Part shown: piece by piece, positions 5,678 to 7,780 of the stretch
Position numbering within the stretch: the stretch's first letter is position 1
How the letters are laid out: each line of letters begins with the position of its first letter
Origin: an uncultured Ilumatobacter sp.
GTDB lineage: Bacteria > Actinomycetota > Acidimicrobiia > Acidimicrobiales > Ilumatobacteraceae
NCBI GenBank assembly: GCA_937891565.1
Contig: CALAHA010000178.1
Span: 1-7,780 of the forward strand
Direction of reading: 5' to 3'
DNA length: 7,780 nt
Notes under the pieces: model-generated
Database searches by the model: none
Seen by the model: the letters and a program-made list of their open reading frames with translations, nothing else
What the model was told of the DNA's origin: nothing
Made by a program: the position numbers and the translations under genes

Positions 5678-7282
5678 ATGGCAATCGGCAGTGTGATCAA
5701 GAGCCGTCTCGACAAGAAGTCAGACGACTACAAGGCGAACCTCGCAGAAATGCAAAAGCTCTGGGACGTGGTCGCTGCCGAGATGGCGAACGTGCCCGGC
5801 ATCGGCGGCCAGCGCTACGTCGACCGCCATCGTCAGCGCGGCAAGATGCTTGTTCGCGAACGCATTGAGAATCTGATCGATCCGAACACGCCGTTCCTCG
5901 AACTCAGCCCGCTGGCTGCGTGGGGGACAGAAGATCCGATCGGTGTCGGCATCGCGTCGGGCATCGGCACGATCGAGGGTGTCGAGTGCCTGATCACCGG
6001 TACCGACATGACGGTGCGCGGTGGTTCGGCCAACCCCACCACGTGGAAGAAGAGTCAGCGCTTCACCGAGATCGCCAAGGAAAATCGGCTGCCGGTCATC
6101 AACCTGAACGAGTCTGCCGGGGCCGATCTGCCCCGCCAAGCAGACCTGTTCATTCAAGGTGGCGCGAGCTTCCGCGACCTCACGCAACTGTCGCAGATGG
6201 GCATCCCGACCATCACGATGGCGTTCGGTCCCAACACAGCTGGCGGCGCCTATACGCCGGGCACGAGTGACTACACGGTCTTTGTCAAAGACAGGGCAAC
6301 CGCCTACCTCGGTGGCCCGCCACTCGTGAAGATGGCAATCGGCGAAGAAGTCGACGAAGAGTCGCTTGGTGGTGCCGATATGCACTCCCGCACATCTGGT
6401 CTCTCCGATTTCCTGGCGCAAGACGAAATGGATGCGCTTCGCATCACGCGCCAGATCGTGAAGCATCTGCAGTGGAAAAAGCTCGGTCCGGGCCCGACCG
6501 AATCACCTGACGAACCGATCTACGACCCTGCCGAATTGTTGGGTTGCGCCTCGGCCGACGTACGCGTCCCCTTCGATATGCGCGAGGTCTACGCCCGGCT
6601 CCTCGACGGCAGCCGCTTCGAAGAGTTCAAGCCCCTGTACGGCGACAAGCTCGTGTGCGGCTGGGCGTCGATTCACGGGTTCCCCGTCGGCGTGCTCGGC
6701 AACAACGGCATCCTCTTTTCTGAGGAGGCCAAGAAGGGTGCGCAGTTCATCCAACTGTGCAACAAGACCAACACGCCACTCGTGTTCCTGCACAACATCA
6801 CCGGCTTCATGGTCGGCTCGAAGGCCGAGCAGGGCGGCATCATCCGCAACGGAGCCAAACTCATCAACGCTGTGTCGAACTCGACAGTCCCGCACTTCAA
6901 CTTGATGGTTGGGGCAAGCTACGGCGCTGGCAACTACGGCATGGCCGGCAAGGCCTACAACCCTCGTTTCATCTTTACGTGGCCGAACCATCGCATCGCT
7001 GTGATGGGCCCGAAGCAGCTCGCCGGTGTCATGGACATCGTTGCTCGCAACAGTGCCGCGGGTCGTGGAGTTGACGTCGACGAGGAAGCGTTGCAAGCAC
7101 AAACTGCAGCCCTCGAAGCCCAGATCGAACACGAGTCGACGGCGCTGTATTCAACGGGCCGATTGTGGGACGACGGAATCATCCATCCGGCTGATTCGAG
7201 AACCGTTTTAGGCATGGCCCTATCGGCGGCGCACAGCAACGAAGTTGTTGGAGCCACGAGCTACGGCGTGTGGAGGCACTGA
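5678..7282 (+). CDS. Acyl-CoA carboxylase beta subunit (carboxyltransferase), MCC/geranyl-CoA carboxylase type
   Basis: The 534-residue carboxyltransferase (family usually 520-560) moves CO2 from carboxybiotin to an acyl-CoA. N-terminal domain: GKMLVRERIENLIDP (55-69), ESAGADLP (145-152) and oxyanion-hole NTAGGAYTPG (186-195), then LGGPPLVKMAIGEEVDEESLGG spanning 211-232. C-terminal domain: NNGILFSEEAKKGAQFIQLC (342-361), NITGFMVG (373-380), GASYGAGNYGM (412-422) and GRLWDDGIIHPADSR (494-508). SYGAGNYGM with the WDDGIIxPADTR-like end marks the 3-methylcrotonyl-/geranyl-CoA carboxylase branch rather than propionyl-CoA carboxylase. ESAGADLP and GGASFRDLT recall mycobacterial AccD2 more than AccD1, so the substrate may differ from 3-methylcrotonyl-CoA. 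Start: AGGAAA (5668-5673) lies 4 bp before ATG 5678. It is followed by the biotin carboxylase gene with a 1-bp gap and is divergent from tetR. The partner dehydrogenase is encoded across the divergent promoter region. Confidence 0.92.
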   Translation: MAIGSVIKSRLDKKSDDYKANLAEMQKLWDVVAAEMANVPGIGGQRYVDRHRQRGKMLVRERIENLIDPNTPFLELSPLAAWGTEDPIGVGIASGIGTIEGVECLITGTDMTVRGGSANPTTWKKSQRFTEIAKENRLPVINLNESAGADLPRQADLFIQGGASFRDLTQLSQMGIPTITMAFGPNTAGGAYTPGTSDYTVFVKDRATAYLGGPPLVKMAIGEEVDEESLGGADMHSRTSGLSDFLAQDEMDALRITRQIVKHLQWKKLGPGPTESPDEPIYDPAELLGCASADVRVPFDMREVYARLLDGSRFEEFKPLYGDKLVCGWASIHGFPVGVLGNNGILFSEEAKKGAQFIQLCNKTNTPLVFLHNITGFMVGSKAEQGGIIRNGAKLINAVSNSTVPHFNLMVGASYGAGNYGMAGKAYNPRFIFTWPNHRIAVMGPKQLAGVMDIVARNSAAGRGVDVDEEALQAQTAALEAQIEHESTALYSTGRLWDDGIIHPADSRTVLGMALSAAHSNEVVGATSYGVWRH

Positions 7283-7283
7283 A

Positions 7284-7780
7284 ATGACTGCATCAAACGA
7301 AATCACCGGGTCAAACGACCAGTGGGCCCCGCAAGAGGGCACCGAGCCGGTGCAGCAGCGGCCAATCAACAAGTTACTTATTGCTAACCGCGGTGAAATC
7401 GCCGTCCGCATCGCGCGAACCGCGCACCGGCTCGGCATGGGAACTGTTGGGGTGTACTCCGAGCCTGACGCCAACGCACTGCACGTCGACAGTGTTGACG
7501 TCGCAGTAGCACTCGGCGGCGAAACCGCAGCCGAGTCGTATCTCCGCGGCGATGCGATCATCGCTGCTGCCAAGGCAACCGGTGCCGATGCGATTCACCC
7601 GGGCTATGGCTTTCTCGCGGAGAACGCGGCCTTTGCCCAGGCCGTCGAAGACGCCGGCTTGATTTGGGTCGGGCCGACGCCCGAGCAGATCACATTGCTC
7701 GGCGACAAGGTGGCGGCCAAGCGTGCCGCCGTAGAAGCTGGCGTGCCAACCACCCCGATCTGGGAGATCGGCGATGATGG
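7284..7780 (+). CDS. Acyl-CoA carboxylase alpha subunit, biotin carboxylase domain (3' end beyond window)
   Basis: 165 complete codons are visible. NKLLIANRGEIAVRIART (29-46) starts the biotin carboxylase N-terminal domain, followed by HPGYGFLAEN and, further on, WVGPTPEQITLLGDKVAAK, all typical of the family. The ATP-grasp, the rest of the catalytic domain and the biotin-carrier domain (Lys in a MKM-like motif) lie beyond the edge, so whether this is a full alpha subunit (about 650 residues) cannot be seen. ATG 7284 is supported by GGAGG (7272-7276) 7 bp upstream, and it starts 1 bp after the stop of the beta subunit gene, so translation is coupled. The first 28 or so residues are a polar, Gln/Glu-rich extension not usually present before the LIANRGEIA motif. 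The subunit should make carboxybiotin from ATP and bicarbonate for the carboxyltransferase encoded just upstream. Confidence 0.93.
   Translation, partial: MTASNEITGSNDQWAPQEGTEPVQQRPINKLLIANRGEIAVRIARTAHRLGMGTVGVYSEPDANALHVDSVDVAVALGGETAAESYLRGDAIIAAAKATGADAIHPGYGFLAENAAFAQAVEDAGLIWVGPTPEQITLLGDKVAAKRAAVEAGVPTTPIWEIGDD

Noticed and set aside
5720..6466. Minus-strand frame opposite the carboxyltransferase gene
   Set aside because: Antisense shadow of a complete, well-conserved carboxyltransferase.

Overview
The window looks like chromosomal DNA from a GC-rich actinobacterium. I would guess Acidimicrobiia or a relative, but this is inference from gene content. The supports are a 13E12/DUF222-HNH gene under a Gram-positive/actinobacterial LexA (SOS) box, a TIGR03084-type metal-binding protein, an MCC/GCC-type acyl-CoA carboxylase, and probable leaderless promoters. 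There are eight protein genes; the two at the window edges are truncated. I see no RNA gene, CRISPR array, insertion sequence or prophage.

Left part, minus strand (about 1-1254): a four-helix membrane protein of unknown function is followed 45 bp downstream by a secreted lipoprotein with a Cu/Zn superoxide dismutase-like domain. That domain lies between two Met/Asp-rich segments. The C-terminal one is a perfect (Met-Asp-Asp)n repeat that runs off the window edge. The pair looks like an envelope copper or oxidative-stress unit (inference).

Middle (1316-2820), minus strand: a DUF222/HNH endonuclease gene with its own promoter. A perfect CGAAC-N4-GTTCG LexA operator fills most of the spacer between its -35 and -10, and the predicted transcript starts at or next to the A of the ATG.

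Right part (2915-7780): a divergent acyl-CoA catabolic locus. Leftward runs a compact operon: TetR regulator, TIGR03084 protein, isovaleryl-CoA-dehydrogenase-like acyl-CoA dehydrogenase, with gaps of 12 and 13 bp. Rightward run the carboxyltransferase (beta) and biotin carboxylase (alpha) subunits of an acyl-CoA carboxylase. The 92-bp gap between the two arms, together with the first codons of tetR, holds an inverted repeat over the tetR start and -10, and a short direct repeat before the carboxylase gene. Dehydrogenase plus carboxylase fits oxidation and then gamma-carboxylation of a branched acyl-CoA, as in leucine (isovaleryl-CoA) or acyclic terpene (citronellyl/geranyl-CoA) breakdown. The sequence alone does not settle which substrate.
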